The notes under the pieces: model-generated
Database searches by the model: none
What the model was told of the DNA's origin: nothing
The model's input: the letters and a program-made list of their open reading frames with translations, nothing else
Shown here: piece by piece, positions 1 through 9,147 of the stretch
Numbering within the stretch: the stretch's first letter is position 1
How the letters are laid out: each line of letters begins with the position of its first letter
Made by a program: the position numbers and the translations under genes
DNA from: an uncultured Blautia sp.
GTDB taxonomy: Bacteria > Bacillota > Clostridia > Lachnospirales > Lachnospiraceae
Length of the DNA stretch: 21,621 nucleotides
Reading direction: 5' to 3'
NCBI GenBank assembly: GCA_900541345.1
Contig: UQJE01000040.1
Span: 1 to 21,621 of the forward strand

Positions 1-1
1 A

Positions 2-91
2 AAAAAGGAATTTACAAGCCTTGATTTTGCTGGGCTGAAGATTCCGAGAGATTATAAATTGGAAAAGGAGGAAAAGAATGTACAGAGATAA
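2..91 (+). CDS. C-terminal tail of an unrecognised upstream protein (5' truncated)
   Basis: An open frame runs from the window edge to a TAA at 89-91 and encodes a charged tail (…FTSLDFAGLKIPRDYKLEK…, then a short Glu/Lys run). Codon choice resembles the neighbours, but the stretch is too short to prove coding. It would overlap the start of ispG by 14 nt and contain the ispG ribosome binding site, as in translationally coupled genes. In many Firmicutes the gene before ispG is the site-2 protease rseP. The tail does not look like the hydrophobic RseP C-terminus I would expect, so I give no name. The other two frames close at 24 and 38, so either could instead hold the real upstream stop. Confidence 0.3.
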   Translation, partial: KKEFTSLDFAGLKIPRDYKLEKEEKNVQR

Positions 92-1130
92 TACAAAGGT
101 AATTCAGATTGGAAACAGAAAAATCGGAGGAGGAAATCCCATTCTGATTCAGTCTATGACGAATACAAAGACAGAAGATGTGCAGGCGACAGTAGAACAG
201 ATTCTGGCTCTGGAGGCAGCAGGATGTGAGATTATCCGCTGTGCAGTTCCCACAATGGAAGCAGCAAAGGCTCTTGGAGAAATTAAAAATCAGATACATA
301 TCCCTCTTGTAGCAGATATTCATTTTGATTACAGACTTGCCATTGCTGCTATGGAAAACGGAGCAGATAAAATCCGTATCAATCCGGGAAATATTGGAAG
401 CACAGAGCGAATAAAAGCGGTGGTAGATGCAGCAAGGGAAAGAAATATTCCCATTCGTGTTGGTGTAAACAGCGGTTCTCTTGAAAAAGAACTTGTGGAA
501 AAATATAATGGCGTGACAGCAGAAGGGCTTGTGGAGAGTGCTCTTGATAAAGTAAAAATTATTGAGGATTTAGGATATGATAATCTTGTAATCAGCATTA
601 AATCTTCAGATGTTTTAATGTGTGCAAAAGCACATGAGCTGATTGCGGAAAAAACAAGTTATCCGCTGCATGTGGGAATTACAGAAGCCGGAACTCTTTA
701 TTCCGGAAATATAAAATCGGCAGTGGGTCTTGGAATGATTCTTTCTCAGGGGATTGGAGATACTATCCGCGTTTCCCTTACAGGAGCACCTCTTGAGGAA
801 ATCAAATCTGCAAAAAGAATTTTAAAAACACTGGGACTTCGAAAAGGAGGAATCGAGGTGGTTTCCTGTCCTACCTGCGGAAGAACCCAGATTGACCTTA
901 TCGGTCTCGCGAATCAGGTGGAGACAATGGTACAGGATATTCCTCTTGATATTAAGGTGGCAGTGATGGGCTGTGTAGTAAACGGACCTGGAGAGGCAAA
1001 GGAAGCGGACATAGGAATTGCAGGCGGAAAAGGTGTGGGACTTCTTATTAAAAAGGGAGAGATTATAAAGAAAGTGCCGGAATCAGAGCTTCTTAATACT
1101 CTGCGAGCAGAGCTTCTAAATTGGAAGTAA
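78..1130 (+). CDS. ispG: 4-hydroxy-3-methylbut-2-enyl diphosphate synthase
   Basis: IspG (GcpE) is the penultimate enzyme of the MEP isoprenoid pathway. It is a cytosolic 4Fe-4S enzyme that reductively converts MEcPP to HMBPP. The 350-residue protein has the usual length of the short bacterial form: a TIM-barrel N-terminal part opening with the typical I-Q-S-M-T-N-T segment, and a C-terminal cluster domain. The three cluster cysteines are visible: C264 and C267 in SCPTCGRTQ, and C299 in VMGCVVNGPGEA. The ATG at 78 follows a strong AAAAGGAGG (63-71). The gene sits immediately before polC, as in many clostridia, and its stop is 14 nt before the polC ATG, so the two are probably cotranscribed. 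No promoter is visible inside the window. Confidence 0.97.
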   Translation: MYRDNTKVIQIGNRKIGGGNPILIQSMTNTKTEDVQATVEQILALEAAGCEIIRCAVPTMEAAKALGEIKNQIHIPLVADIHFDYRLAIAAMENGADKIRINPGNIGSTERIKAVVDAARERNIPIRVGVNSGSLEKELVEKYNGVTAEGLVESALDKVKIIEDLGYDNLVISIKSSDVLMCAKAHELIAEKTSYPLHVGITEAGTLYSGNIKSAVGLGMILSQGIGDTIRVSLTGAPLEEIKSAKRILKTLGLRKGGIEVVSCPTCGRTQIDLIGLANQVETMVQDIPLDIKVAVMGCVVNGPGEAKEADIGIAGGKGVGLLIKKGEIIKKVPESELLNTLRAELLNWK

Positions 1131-1144
1131 AGGAAGAATCATTT

Positions 1145-4100
1145 ATGGAAAAAGACTTTTTTGATGTGTTTCCCCATTTAAAGGTAAATGAAAAGCTGGA
1201 AGAGCTTCTTGATATGGTATCTGTTACAAAGGTATCCTGCAATCCGGCAAAAACGCATATTCGTGTCTATGTAAAGAGTGAGAGATGGATTCACAAAAAA
1301 CATCTCTTTGAACTGGAAAAAGAGATTGAAAGACAGTGCTTTCCGGGAATTGCGATTACGGTAACTGTCATTGAAAAGTTTATTCTTTCCAGGCAGTATA
1401 CGCCGAAGAATTTTCTGGAAGCATATAGGGGAAGCATGGAGCTTGAACTGCGCAATTACAATATGCTGGAATACAATCTCTTTAAGCGTTCGCACATAGA
1501 ATTTCCGGATGATAACATTCTTCGGATGGTGCTTCCTGATTCTGTGATAGCCAGGGAAAAAAGTGAGATTCTTGTAGAATATCTGCACAAAGTGTTTTGC
1601 GAGAGATGCGGAATGGATTTGAAAGTGGAGATGGAATTTGAGGAGACAGAGGAGAGTAAATACCGAAAAAATGCAGTTCTTCAAATTCAGCAGGAAGTGG
1701 AAAATGTACTGAAAAATGCAGGAGTGCGTGCCCGGGAAAAAGCGGAAGAGGAAGAAAAGAAAAAGGAAAAATCTTCCGGAAAAGATGGCAAAAAGGAAAA
1801 GAATGCCGGCAGTCCGGAGAAAAAGACTTTCGAAAAGAAGGCACAAAAAGGAGATTTCCGCGGAGGCTTTCGCCGGGACAGCAATCCGGACGTTATCTAT
1901 GGAAGAGATTTTGAGGGAGAGGCAATTCCTCTGGAATCTATCACAGGAGAAATGGGAGAAGTCATTATCAGGGGACAGGTTCTTGATGTGGAGGCAAGGG
2001 AAATACGAAATGAAAAGACCATTCTCATTTTCCCTGTCACAGATTTTACAGATACCATTGTAGTAAAAATGTTTCTTCGAAACGAACAGGTTCCGGAAGT
2101 GACGGAACACGTAAAAAAGAAAGCGTTTTTAAAACTCAGAGGCGTTACTACCATTGACCGTTTTGACAGTGAGCTTACAATTGGTTCTATCTGGGGAATT
2201 AAGAAAATCGCAGATTTTACAACAACAAGAATGGACACCAGCCCTCAGAAAAGAGTAGAGCTCCACTGCCATACAAAAATGAGTGATATGGACGGAGTCA
2301 CGGATGCAAAGGCTCTCGTAAAGAGAGCATATGAGTGGGGGCATAAGGCAATTGCCATTACAGACCACGGAGTGGTGCAGTCTTTCCCGGAAGCCAATCA
2401 CTGTTTTGATGCATGGGGAGGCTGTGTTCCGAAAGAATCTGATTTTAAGGTGCTGTATGGGATGGAGGCGTACCTTGTTGATGATTTAAAAGGTATGGTT
2501 ACAAACGGAAAAGGGCAGAAGCTTTCCGATGCCTTTGTTGTCTTTGATATAGAGACAACAGGATTTTCTCCTCTTACCTGTAAAATTATAGAAATCGGTG
2601 CAGTCCGTGTAGAAAACGGTGAAATTACAGAAAGATTTTCCACTTTCGTAAATCCGAAAGTTCCGATTCCTTTCCGGATTGAGCAGCTTACAAGCATAAA
2701 TGACGGAATGGTGATGGATGCGCCTGTGATTGAGGAGGTTCTGCCGGAGTTTATAGACTTCTGTAAGGGCGCAGTTATGGTGGCACATAATGCAGATTTC
2801 GATATGAGCTTTATTATAGAGAATTGTAAACGTCAGGGAATATCTACGGATTTTACATATGTGGATACAGTAGGAATGGCTCGTTTTCTTCTTCCTGCCT
2901 TAAACCGTTTCAAGCTGGATACGGTAGCAAAGGCGGTGGGTGTTTCACTGGAAAATCATCACAGAGCGGTGGATGATGCGGCATGTACTGCGGAAATCTT
3001 TGTGAGATTTGTAAAAATGTGTGCAGAGCGTGATATTTATGACGTGGAGGAACTGAATCGCCAGGGGGCTGTTTCTTCCGATACGATTAAAAAGCTTCCT
3101 ACCTATCATGCTATTATTCTTGTAAAAAATGAGACGGGAAGAATCAATCTTTATAAACTGGTAAGCCAGTCTCATTTGAAATATTACCACAGACGTCCCC
3201 GCGTGCCGAAAAGCGTATTTGAGAAGTACAGGGAAGGGCTGATCATCGGAAGTGCCTGCGAGGCAGGAGAGCTCTATCAGGCAATCCTTCGAAATGCACC
3301 GGAGCAGGAAATTGCACGTCTCGTAAATTTTTATGATTATCTGGAAATCCAGCCTCTTGGAAACAATCAGTTTATGATTGCGGATGAGAGAAACGATATG
3401 GTGCATTCCGAAGAGGACTTAAAGGAGATAAACAGAAATATTGTAAAGCTTGGAGAGCAGTTTAAAAAGCCGGTTGTCGCCACCTGTGACGTACATTTTA
3501 TGGATCCTCAGGACGAGGTTTACAGAAGAATCATTATGGCCGGAAACGGATTTTCCGATGCAGATAATCAGGCTCCGCTCTATCTTAGAACCACAGAGGA
3601 AATGCTGGAGGAATTTGCGTATCTGGGAAGCGAAAAGGCGGAGGAAGTCGTCATTACGAATACAAATAAAATTGCAGATATGATTGAGAAAATTTCGCCG
3701 ATCCATCCGGATAAATTTCCTCCTGTTATCGAAAATTCTGATCAGGATTTAAGGAATATATGTTACGATAAGGCGCATGAAATTTATGGAGATCCTCTTC
3801 CGAAGATTGTAGAAGACAGATTGGAGCGGGAATTGCACTCCATTATTTCAAATGGATATGCCGTAATGTATATTATTGCCCAGAAACTTGTATGGAAATC
3901 AAATGAGGACGGTTATCTTGTGGGATCCCGTGGTTCTGTCGGTTCTTCTTTTGCGGCAACTATGTCGGGAATTACAGAGGTAAATCCCCTTCCTCCTCAT
4001 TATATTTGTCCGAAGTGCAAATACAGCGAATTTGACACGCCGGAAGTAAAAAAATATGCCGGAATGGCAGGATGTGATATGCCGGATAAAATCTGTCCGG

Positions 4101-5614
4101 TATGCGGAGAGAAGTTATATAAAGAAGGGTTTGACATTCCGTTTGAAACTTTCCTTGGATTTAAGGGAGATAAGGAGCCGGATATTGACCTTAACTTTTC
4201 GGGAGAATATCAGGGAAACGCACATCGCTATACGGAAGTGATTTTCGGAAAAGGGCAGACCTTTAAGGCGGGAACTATCGGTACGCTGGCGGAAAAGACA
4301 GCCTTTGGTTATGTGAAGAATTATTTTGAGGAGCGGGGTGTTCATAAGCGTTATTGCGAGATTAACCGAATTGTTCAGGGATGTACCGGAGTGCGCCGTA
4401 CAACAGGACAGCACCCCGGAGGAATCATTGTTCTTCCAAAAGGGGAGGAAATTGAAAAATTTACTCCTGTACAGCATCCGGCAAATGATGTAAACAGCGA
4501 TATTATTACCACCCACTTTGATTACCACTCCATCGATGGAAACTTGCTGAAACTTGATATACTGGGACACGATGATCCCACCATGATCCGAATGCTGGAG
4601 GATTTAACCGGTATCAGCGCAAGGACAGTTCCTCTTGACCAGAAGGACGTAATGTCTTTGTTTGCAAGTACAAAAGCCCTTAAAATTTCACCGGAGGATA
4701 TTGGTGGCTGTAAGCTTGGATGCCTTGGAATCCCGGAGTTTGGAACTGATTTTGCCATGCAGATGTTAATTGATACAAAACCAAAATACTTTTCCGATCT
4801 TGTGCGTATTGCTGGGCTTTCCCACGGAACGGATGTATGGCTTGGAAATGCGCAGGTGTTGATCCAGGAAGGAAAAGCAACCATTTCCACAGCAATCTGT
4901 ACACGAGATGATATTATGATTTATCTCATTGGAAAAGGTGTGGAGAGTGGGCTTGCCTTTACCATCATGGAAAGTGTCCGAAAAGGAAAAGGTCTTCGTG
5001 ACGAGTGGATAGAAACCATGAAAGAGCATGATGTTCCAGACTGGTATATCTGGTCCTGTAAGCTGATTAAATATATGTTCCCCAAGGCGCATGCGGCTGC
5101 TTATGTTATGATGGCATATCGCATTGCATGGTATAAGGTATTTCATCCCCTTGCATATTACGCTTCTTATTTCAGCATACGTGCCACTGCTTTTTCCTAT
5201 GAGCTTATGTGTATGGGAAAGGACAGACTGGAATTTTATATGGAAGAAATCCGTAAAAAAGGAGATGAAGCTTCCAAAAAAGAACAGGATACATTAAAAG
5301 ATATGCGTATTGTACAGGAGATGTATGCCCGCGGCTTTGAGTTTCTTCCCATTGATTTATATACGGCAAAGGCGCATCGTTTCCAGATTATTGACGGAAA
5401 ACTGATGCCGTCTTTGGATACTATAGACGGTCTTGGAGACAAGGCGGCAGATGCGGTTGTGGAGGCGGCAAAACAGGGAAAATTTCTTTCCAAGGACGAC
5501 TTCCGCGACAGGACAAAGGTAAGTAAAACCGTAATTGATTTGATGGATGATCTGCATTTATTTGGAGATATTCCACAGTCGAATCAGATGTCACTTTTTG
5601 ACTTTACAGGCTGA
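1145..5614 (+). CDS. polC: DNA polymerase III alpha subunit, Gram-positive PolC type
   Basis: PolC is the replicative DNA polymerase of low-GC Gram-positives and combines polymerase and 3'-5' proofreading activity. The protein is about 1489 aa, slightly longer than Bacillus PolC. In order: an N-terminal domain (1-190), a Lys/Glu-rich linker (about 190-240), an OB fold (about 260-350), a PHP domain beginning ELHCHTKMSDMDG (about 370), and an inserted DEDD exonuclease with FDIETTGF (about 465), HNADFDMSF and HRAVDDA. A zinc finger of two C-x-x-C pairs (about 954-985) follows, then the polymerase motif PDIDLNFSGEY (about 1012) and LDILGHDDPT. I chose the ATG at 1145 because AGGAAG (1131-1136) lies 8 nt upstream. 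An in-frame TTG at 1121 has no ribosome binding site and overlaps ispG. fbp follows after 16 nt. Confidence 0.97.
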   Translation: MEKDFFDVFPHLKVNEKLEELLDMVSVTKVSCNPAKTHIRVYVKSERWIHKKHLFELEKEIERQCFPGIAITVTVIEKFILSRQYTPKNFLEAYRGSMELELRNYNMLEYNLFKRSHIEFPDDNILRMVLPDSVIAREKSEILVEYLHKVFCERCGMDLKVEMEFEETEESKYRKNAVLQIQQEVENVLKNAGVRAREKAEEEEKKKEKSSGKDGKKEKNAGSPEKKTFEKKAQKGDFRGGFRRDSNPDVIYGRDFEGEAIPLESITGEMGEVIIRGQVLDVEAREIRNEKTILIFPVTDFTDTIVVKMFLRNEQVPEVTEHVKKKAFLKLRGVTTIDRFDSELTIGSIWGIKKIADFTTTRMDTSPQKRVELHCHTKMSDMDGVTDAKALVKRAYEWGHKAIAITDHGVVQSFPEANHCFDAWGGCVPKESDFKVLYGMEAYLVDDLKGMVTNGKGQKLSDAFVVFDIETTGFSPLTCKIIEIGAVRVENGEITERFSTFVNPKVPIPFRIEQLTSINDGMVMDAPVIEEVLPEFIDFCKGAVMVAHNADFDMSFIIENCKRQGISTDFTYVDTVGMARFLLPALNRFKLDTVAKAVGVSLENHHRAVDDAACTAEIFVRFVKMCAERDIYDVEELNRQGAVSSDTIKKLPTYHAIILVKNETGRINLYKLVSQSHLKYYHRRPRVPKSVFEKYREGLIIGSACEAGELYQAILRNAPEQEIARLVNFYDYLEIQPLGNNQFMIADERNDMVHSEEDLKEINRNIVKLGEQFKKPVVATCDVHFMDPQDEVYRRIIMAGNGFSDADNQAPLYLRTTEEMLEEFAYLGSEKAEEVVITNTNKIADMIEKISPIHPDKFPPVIENSDQDLRNICYDKAHEIYGDPLPKIVEDRLERELHSIISNGYAVMYIIAQKLVWKSNEDGYLVGSRGSVGSSFAATMSGITEVNPLPPHYICPKCKYSEFDTPEVKKYAGMAGCDMPDKICPVCGEKLYKEGFDIPFETFLGFKGDKEPDIDLNFSGEYQGNAHRYTEVIFGKGQTFKAGTIGTLAEKTAFGYVKNYFEERGVHKRYCEINRIVQGCTGVRRTTGQHPGGIIVLPKGEEIEKFTPVQHPANDVNSDIITTHFDYHSIDGNLLKLDILGHDDPTMIRMLEDLTGISARTVPLDQKDVMSLFASTKALKISPEDIGGCKLGCLGIPEFGTDFAMQMLIDTKPKYFSDLVRIAGLSHGTDVWLGNAQVLIQEGKATISTAICTRDDIMIYLIGKGVESGLAFTIMESVRKGKGLRDEWIETMKEHDVPDWYIWSCKLIKYMFPKAHAAAYVMMAYRIAWYKVFHPLAYYASYFSIRATAFSYELMCMGKDRLEFYMEEIRKKGDEASKKEQDTLKDMRIVQEMYARGFEFLPIDLYTAKAHRFQIIDGKLMPSLDTIDGLGDKAADAVVEAAKQGKFLSKDDFRDRTKVSKTVIDLMDDLHLFGDIPQSNQMSLFDFTG

Positions 5615-5630
5615 CAAAACAGGAGGATTT

Positions 5631-7604
5631 ATGAAAGAAGAACTGCGGTATTTAGAACGTCTGGCAGAGCTTTATCCAACTATTGGAAAGGCTTCTACAG
5701 AGATTATCAATCTTCAGTCAATTTTAAATCTGCCCAAAGGAACGGAGCATTTTCTTTCGGATATTCATGGGGAATACGAGGCATTTTCCCATGTGCTTCG
5801 AAATGGTTCCGGCGCTGTGCGGAAAAAAATAGACGATGTTTTTGGACATACGTTAAGCAACCAGGATAAGAGAGCGATAGCCACCCTTATTTATTATCCA
5901 AAAGAAAAAATCTCCCTTGTGAAAAAGAAAGAGGAGGATATGGAAAACTGGTATAAGATCACTTTGTACCGCCTCATTGAAATCTGTAAAACAACAGCTT
6001 CCAAGTATACGCGATCCAAGGTTCGAAAAGCGCTTCCTCCGGATTATGCTTACGTAATAGAAGAGCTGATTACAGAAAAAGTGGAGGTTTTGGATAAAGA
6101 GGCGTATTATGATGCTATTGTAAATACCATCATTCAGATTGGCAGAGCTGAGAACTTTATTATTGCTCTGGCAGAGCTGATTCAGCGGCTTGTTGTAGAT
6201 CATCTTCATATTCTGGGAGATATTTATGACAGAGGACCAGGTCCCCACTTTATTATGGATAAACTTATGGAGTACCATTCTCTTGATATTCAGTGGGGAA
6301 ATCATGATGTTGTGTGGATGGGGGCAGCGGCAGGAGAGAAAGCCTGCATTGCTACAGTGATCCGAAACAGCCTCCGCTACGGAAATCTCGATATTCTGGA
6401 GGACGGATACGGAATTAACATGATGCCCCTTGCTACTTTTGCAATGGAGGCATATAAAGAGGATTCCTGTCAGTTTTTCCCGGTAAAAGGAGATGAGGAC
6501 GGGTACAGTTCTCTGGAAAAAGAACTTGGACGGAAAATGCACAAGGCAATTTCTATTATGCAGTTTAAGCTGGAAGGGCAGCTTCTTATGAGAAATCCGG
6601 AATATCAAATGGATGACAGATGTCTGCTTCACAGAATTGATTACGACAAGGGAGAAATCACTATGGCAGACGGGACGGTGTATTCTCTTCGCGATAACGT
6701 ATTTCCCACGATCGATCCAAAAGAACCGTATGCTCTCACAGTAGGAGAACAGGAGGTTATGGAGCGCATGGAATGGGCATTTCGAAATTGTACAAGGCTT
6801 CAGGATCATGTGCGTCTCCTTCTGGACAAAGGGGGATTATACAAGGTTTATAACGGAAATCTTCTGTTTCACGGAAGCATTCCTCTTAATGAGGATGGAA
6901 GTTTGAAGGAAGTGAATGTTTACGGAGAAACATATAAGGGAAAACAGCTTTATGATGTTCTGGAAGCGTATGTAAGAAGAGCCTTTTATTCTTTGGAAGA
7001 GGGTGAACTTCAGAAAAGCAGAGATATTCTCTGGTATATCTGGGCAGCTCCCAATTCGCCTCTTTTTGGGAAAGATAAGATGGCGACTTTCGAGGGATAT
7101 TTTATTGCAGATAAAGAAGCAAAAAAAGAGAAGAAGAACGCGTATTACCGTCTTCTGGAAAATCCGGAGGTTGTGGGAAATATGCTTCGTGAGTTTGGGC
7201 TTGACCCTGAGAGAGGACATATTATTAACGGTCATGTTCCGGTACATCAGAGCGAGGGAGAAAGCCCTGTAAAATGTGAGGGACGCGTCATTGTGATAGA
7301 CGGCGGATTTTCCGAGGCATATAGAAAAGTAACGGGAATCGCCGGCTATACCCTTATTTATAATTCCTATGGATTAATGCTCTGCGCTCACGAGCCGTTT
7401 TCCTCTGCTGAGGAGGCAGTTTCAAAAGAGAGCGATATTGTGTCAAATCGTGTGGCAGTACGTTATACGTCCCAGAGACAGCTTGTGGGTGATACAGATA
7501 CAGGGAAAGCTTTAAAAGTAAGAATAGAAGAGCTGAAATCCCTTCTTGAAGCATATAGAAAAGGGAGCATAAAAGAAAAAGTGAAAAATGTCTTTACTTA
7601 TTAA
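5631..7604 (+). CDS. fbp: Fructose-1,6-bisphosphatase, class III
   Basis: This enzyme hydrolyses fructose-1,6-bisphosphate to fructose-6-phosphate in gluconeogenesis. Class III is the Firmicute form (Bacillus Fbp/YydE, about 670 aa), built on a calcineurin-like metallophosphoesterase core. The 657-aa product has the metal-binding motifs in order: HFLSDIHGEYEAF (about 37-50), LGDIYDRGPGPHF (about 195), WGNHDVVWMG (about 222) and INGHVPVHQSEGE (about 530). The ATG at 5631 is preceded by AGGAGG (5621-5626). An in-frame ATG at 5547 lies inside polC and lacks a ribosome binding site, so it is rejected. The 16-nt gap from polC and the absence of a terminator suggest cotranscription. A possible promoter for the next gene overlaps its 3' end. 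Confidence 0.96.
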   Translation: MKEELRYLERLAELYPTIGKASTEIINLQSILNLPKGTEHFLSDIHGEYEAFSHVLRNGSGAVRKKIDDVFGHTLSNQDKRAIATLIYYPKEKISLVKKKEEDMENWYKITLYRLIEICKTTASKYTRSKVRKALPPDYAYVIEELITEKVEVLDKEAYYDAIVNTIIQIGRAENFIIALAELIQRLVVDHLHILGDIYDRGPGPHFIMDKLMEYHSLDIQWGNHDVVWMGAAAGEKACIATVIRNSLRYGNLDILEDGYGINMMPLATFAMEAYKEDSCQFFPVKGDEDGYSSLEKELGRKMHKAISIMQFKLEGQLLMRNPEYQMDDRCLLHRIDYDKGEITMADGTVYSLRDNVFPTIDPKEPYALTVGEQEVMERMEWAFRNCTRLQDHVRLLLDKGGLYKVYNGNLLFHGSIPLNEDGSLKEVNVYGETYKGKQLYDVLEAYVRRAFYSLEEGELQKSRDILWYIWAAPNSPLFGKDKMATFEGYFIADKEAKKEKKNAYYRLLENPEVVGNMLREFGLDPERGHIINGHVPVHQSEGESPVKCEGRVIVIDGGFSEAYRKVTGIAGYTLIYNSYGLMLCAHEPFSSAEEAVSKESDIVSNRVAVRYTSQRQLVGDTDTGKALKVRIEELKSLLEAYRKGSIKEKVKNVFTY

Positions 7605-7621
7605 ATGGTGTTCTATATAAT
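7593..7621 (+). promoter_or_regulatory. Candidate sigma-A promoter for the PurF-like gene
   Basis: TTTACT (7593-7598), a 17-nt spacer, and a perfect TATAAT (7616-7621). The -35 box lies in the last codons of fbp. Transcription would start near 7628, about 50 nt before the ATG at 7681. A short hairpin in the leader (CCTCC at 7641-7645 with GGAGG at 7651-7655, loop AAAAG) would hide a first Shine-Dalgarno-like GGGAGG. The functional AGGAGA at 7668-7673 stays free. Confidence 0.6.
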
Positions 7622-7680
7622 TGTAGCGTATGATCATCACCCTCCAAAAGGGAGGAAACAAAAAAAAAGGAGACAAAAAA

Positions 7681-9096
7681 ATGGGTGGAATTTTTGGAGT
7701 AGCTTCAAAATCCAGTTGCGTTCTGGATTTGTTTTTTGGTATTGATTATCATTCTCATCTTGGGACGAGAAGGGGAGGAATGGCGGTTTACGATGAAAAA
7801 AAAGGATTTGACCGCGCGATTCATAATATTGAAAACTCACCTTTCCGTACAAAGTTCGACCGGGATGTAGCAGAGCTTGAGGGAAATCTGGGAATTGGCT
7901 GTATTTCCGACAATGAACCTCAGCCGCTTCTTGTTCGTTCTCATCTGGGAAATTTTGCTATTACAACTGTTGGAAAAATCAACAATATGGATGAGCTGAT
8001 TGCACATTCTTTTAAAAACGGCAGCACACATTTCCTGGAAATGAGCGGAGGAAGTGTAAATCCTACAGAGATGGTGGCATCTCTGATCAACCAGAAAGGA
8101 AACATGATCGAGGGAATCCGCTATGCGCAGGATATGATTGAAGGCTCCATGACCATGCTGATTCTTACGCCGAAGGGGCTGATTGCGGCGAGAGATAAGC
8201 TTGGAAGAACACCGCTTATTATAGGACAGAAAGAAGATGCCTGTTGTGTATCATTTGAAAGTTTTGCATATGTAAATCTTGGATATGAAGATGTAAAAGA
8301 ACTGGGACCGGGAGAGATTGTTGCAGTAACGCCGGAAGGTGTGGAAACACTTCAGAAACCGGGAGAAAAAATGCGTATTTGTTCTTTCCTGTGGGTATAC
8401 TATGGCTATCCAACATCTACTTACGAAGGCGTAAACGTGGAAGAGATGCGTTATAAATGCGGAGATATGCTGGCACAGAGAGATATGGGAGAAGTAAATC
8501 CGGATATTGTAGCAGGTGTACCGGATTCCGGTATTGCACATGCCATTGGATATGCAAATCGTTCCGGTGTTCCGTTTGCCCGCCCATTTATTAAATATAC
8601 ACCTACCTGGCCACGTTCCTTTATGCCGACACAGCAGAGCCAGAGAAGTCTGATCGCAAAAATGAAATTGATACCAGTACATCGTCTTATTAAGGGCAAG
8701 AGTCTTCTTATGATCGACGACTCTATTGTGCGCGGAACACAGCTTCGTGAAACATCGGATTTCCTGTACAGCAACGGAGCAAAAGAAGTACATATCCGTC
8801 CGGCGTGTCCGCCGCTTCTTTTCGGCTGTAAGTATCTGAACTTTTCACGTTCTAAATCAGAGTTGGATCTGATTACAAGAAGGACGATTTTAAAGAGAGA
8901 AGGAGAAAATGTAGACGCCAAAATTCTGGCAGATTATGCAAATCCTGATTCCACCAATTATAAGGAGATGCTGGAGGACATTCGCAAGGAATTAAACTTT
9001 ACTTCTCTGAAATATCACCGTCTGGACGATCTTGTAAAGTCCATTGATATTGAACCGTGTAAACTGTGTACATACTGCTGGAGCGGAAAGGAATAA
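7681..9096 (+). CDS. PurF-like amidophosphoribosyltransferase homologue without the glutaminase nucleophile
   Basis: The 471-aa protein has the two-domain layout of PurF, the first enzyme of purine synthesis: an N-terminal Ntn glutaminase fold and a C-terminal PRPP-dependent phosphoribosyltransferase. The PRPP loop is intact (LLMIDDSIVRGTQ, about 341-353). Cysteines match the Bacillus PurF 4Fe-4S pattern: C234 (RICSFLW), C383 (FGCKY) and C460/C463/C466 (CKLCTYC). However, the mature N-terminus reads M-G-G-I-F-G-V where PurF has C-G-V-F-G. The HRGQ-type segment is LGTRRGG, and the HNGN oxyanion segment appears as TVGKIN. Glutamine hydrolysis is therefore probably lost. It may use free ammonia, act on another amine, or be regulatory. 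The ATG at 7681 follows AGGAGA at 7668; a start at 7630 would bury the N-terminus. I recall similar proteins in other gut clostridia, annotated simply as amidophosphoribosyltransferase. Confidence 0.85.
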   Translation: MGGIFGVASKSSCVLDLFFGIDYHSHLGTRRGGMAVYDEKKGFDRAIHNIENSPFRTKFDRDVAELEGNLGIGCISDNEPQPLLVRSHLGNFAITTVGKINNMDELIAHSFKNGSTHFLEMSGGSVNPTEMVASLINQKGNMIEGIRYAQDMIEGSMTMLILTPKGLIAARDKLGRTPLIIGQKEDACCVSFESFAYVNLGYEDVKELGPGEIVAVTPEGVETLQKPGEKMRICSFLWVYYGYPTSTYEGVNVEEMRYKCGDMLAQRDMGEVNPDIVAGVPDSGIAHAIGYANRSGVPFARPFIKYTPTWPRSFMPTQQSQRSLIAKMKLIPVHRLIKGKSLLMIDDSIVRGTQLRETSDFLYSNGAKEVHIRPACPPLLFGCKYLNFSRSKSELDLITRRTILKREGENVDAKILADYANPDSTNYKEMLEDIRKELNFTSLKYHRLDDLVKSIDIEPCKLCTYCWSGKE

Positions 9097-9147
9097 TTAC
9101 AGAAAGTCCGATGCAGACCAGTATAATAAATACAGAGGTGATACCGT

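Noticed and set aside
1121..1144. In-frame TTG start for polC inside the ispG 3' end
   Set aside because: No ribosome binding site before it, whereas the ATG at 1145 has AGGAAG 8 nt upstream.
1178..2110. 310-codon open frame on the minus strand inside polC
   Set aside because: Composition is Phe/Leu/Cys-rich, mirroring the Lys/Glu-rich polC linker; no start signal, and the plus strand encodes certain PolC domains.
5853..6809. 318-codon open frame on the minus strand inside fbp
   Set aside because: Antisense shadow of the metallophosphoesterase core; no recognisable domain or ribosome binding site.
7630..7680. Longer N-terminus for the PurF-like protein from an ATG at 7630
   Set aside because: It lies at the predicted transcription start, lacks a ribosome binding site, and adds a Lys-rich tail to a family whose fold begins at the N-terminus. 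It would not restore a catalytic cysteine either.
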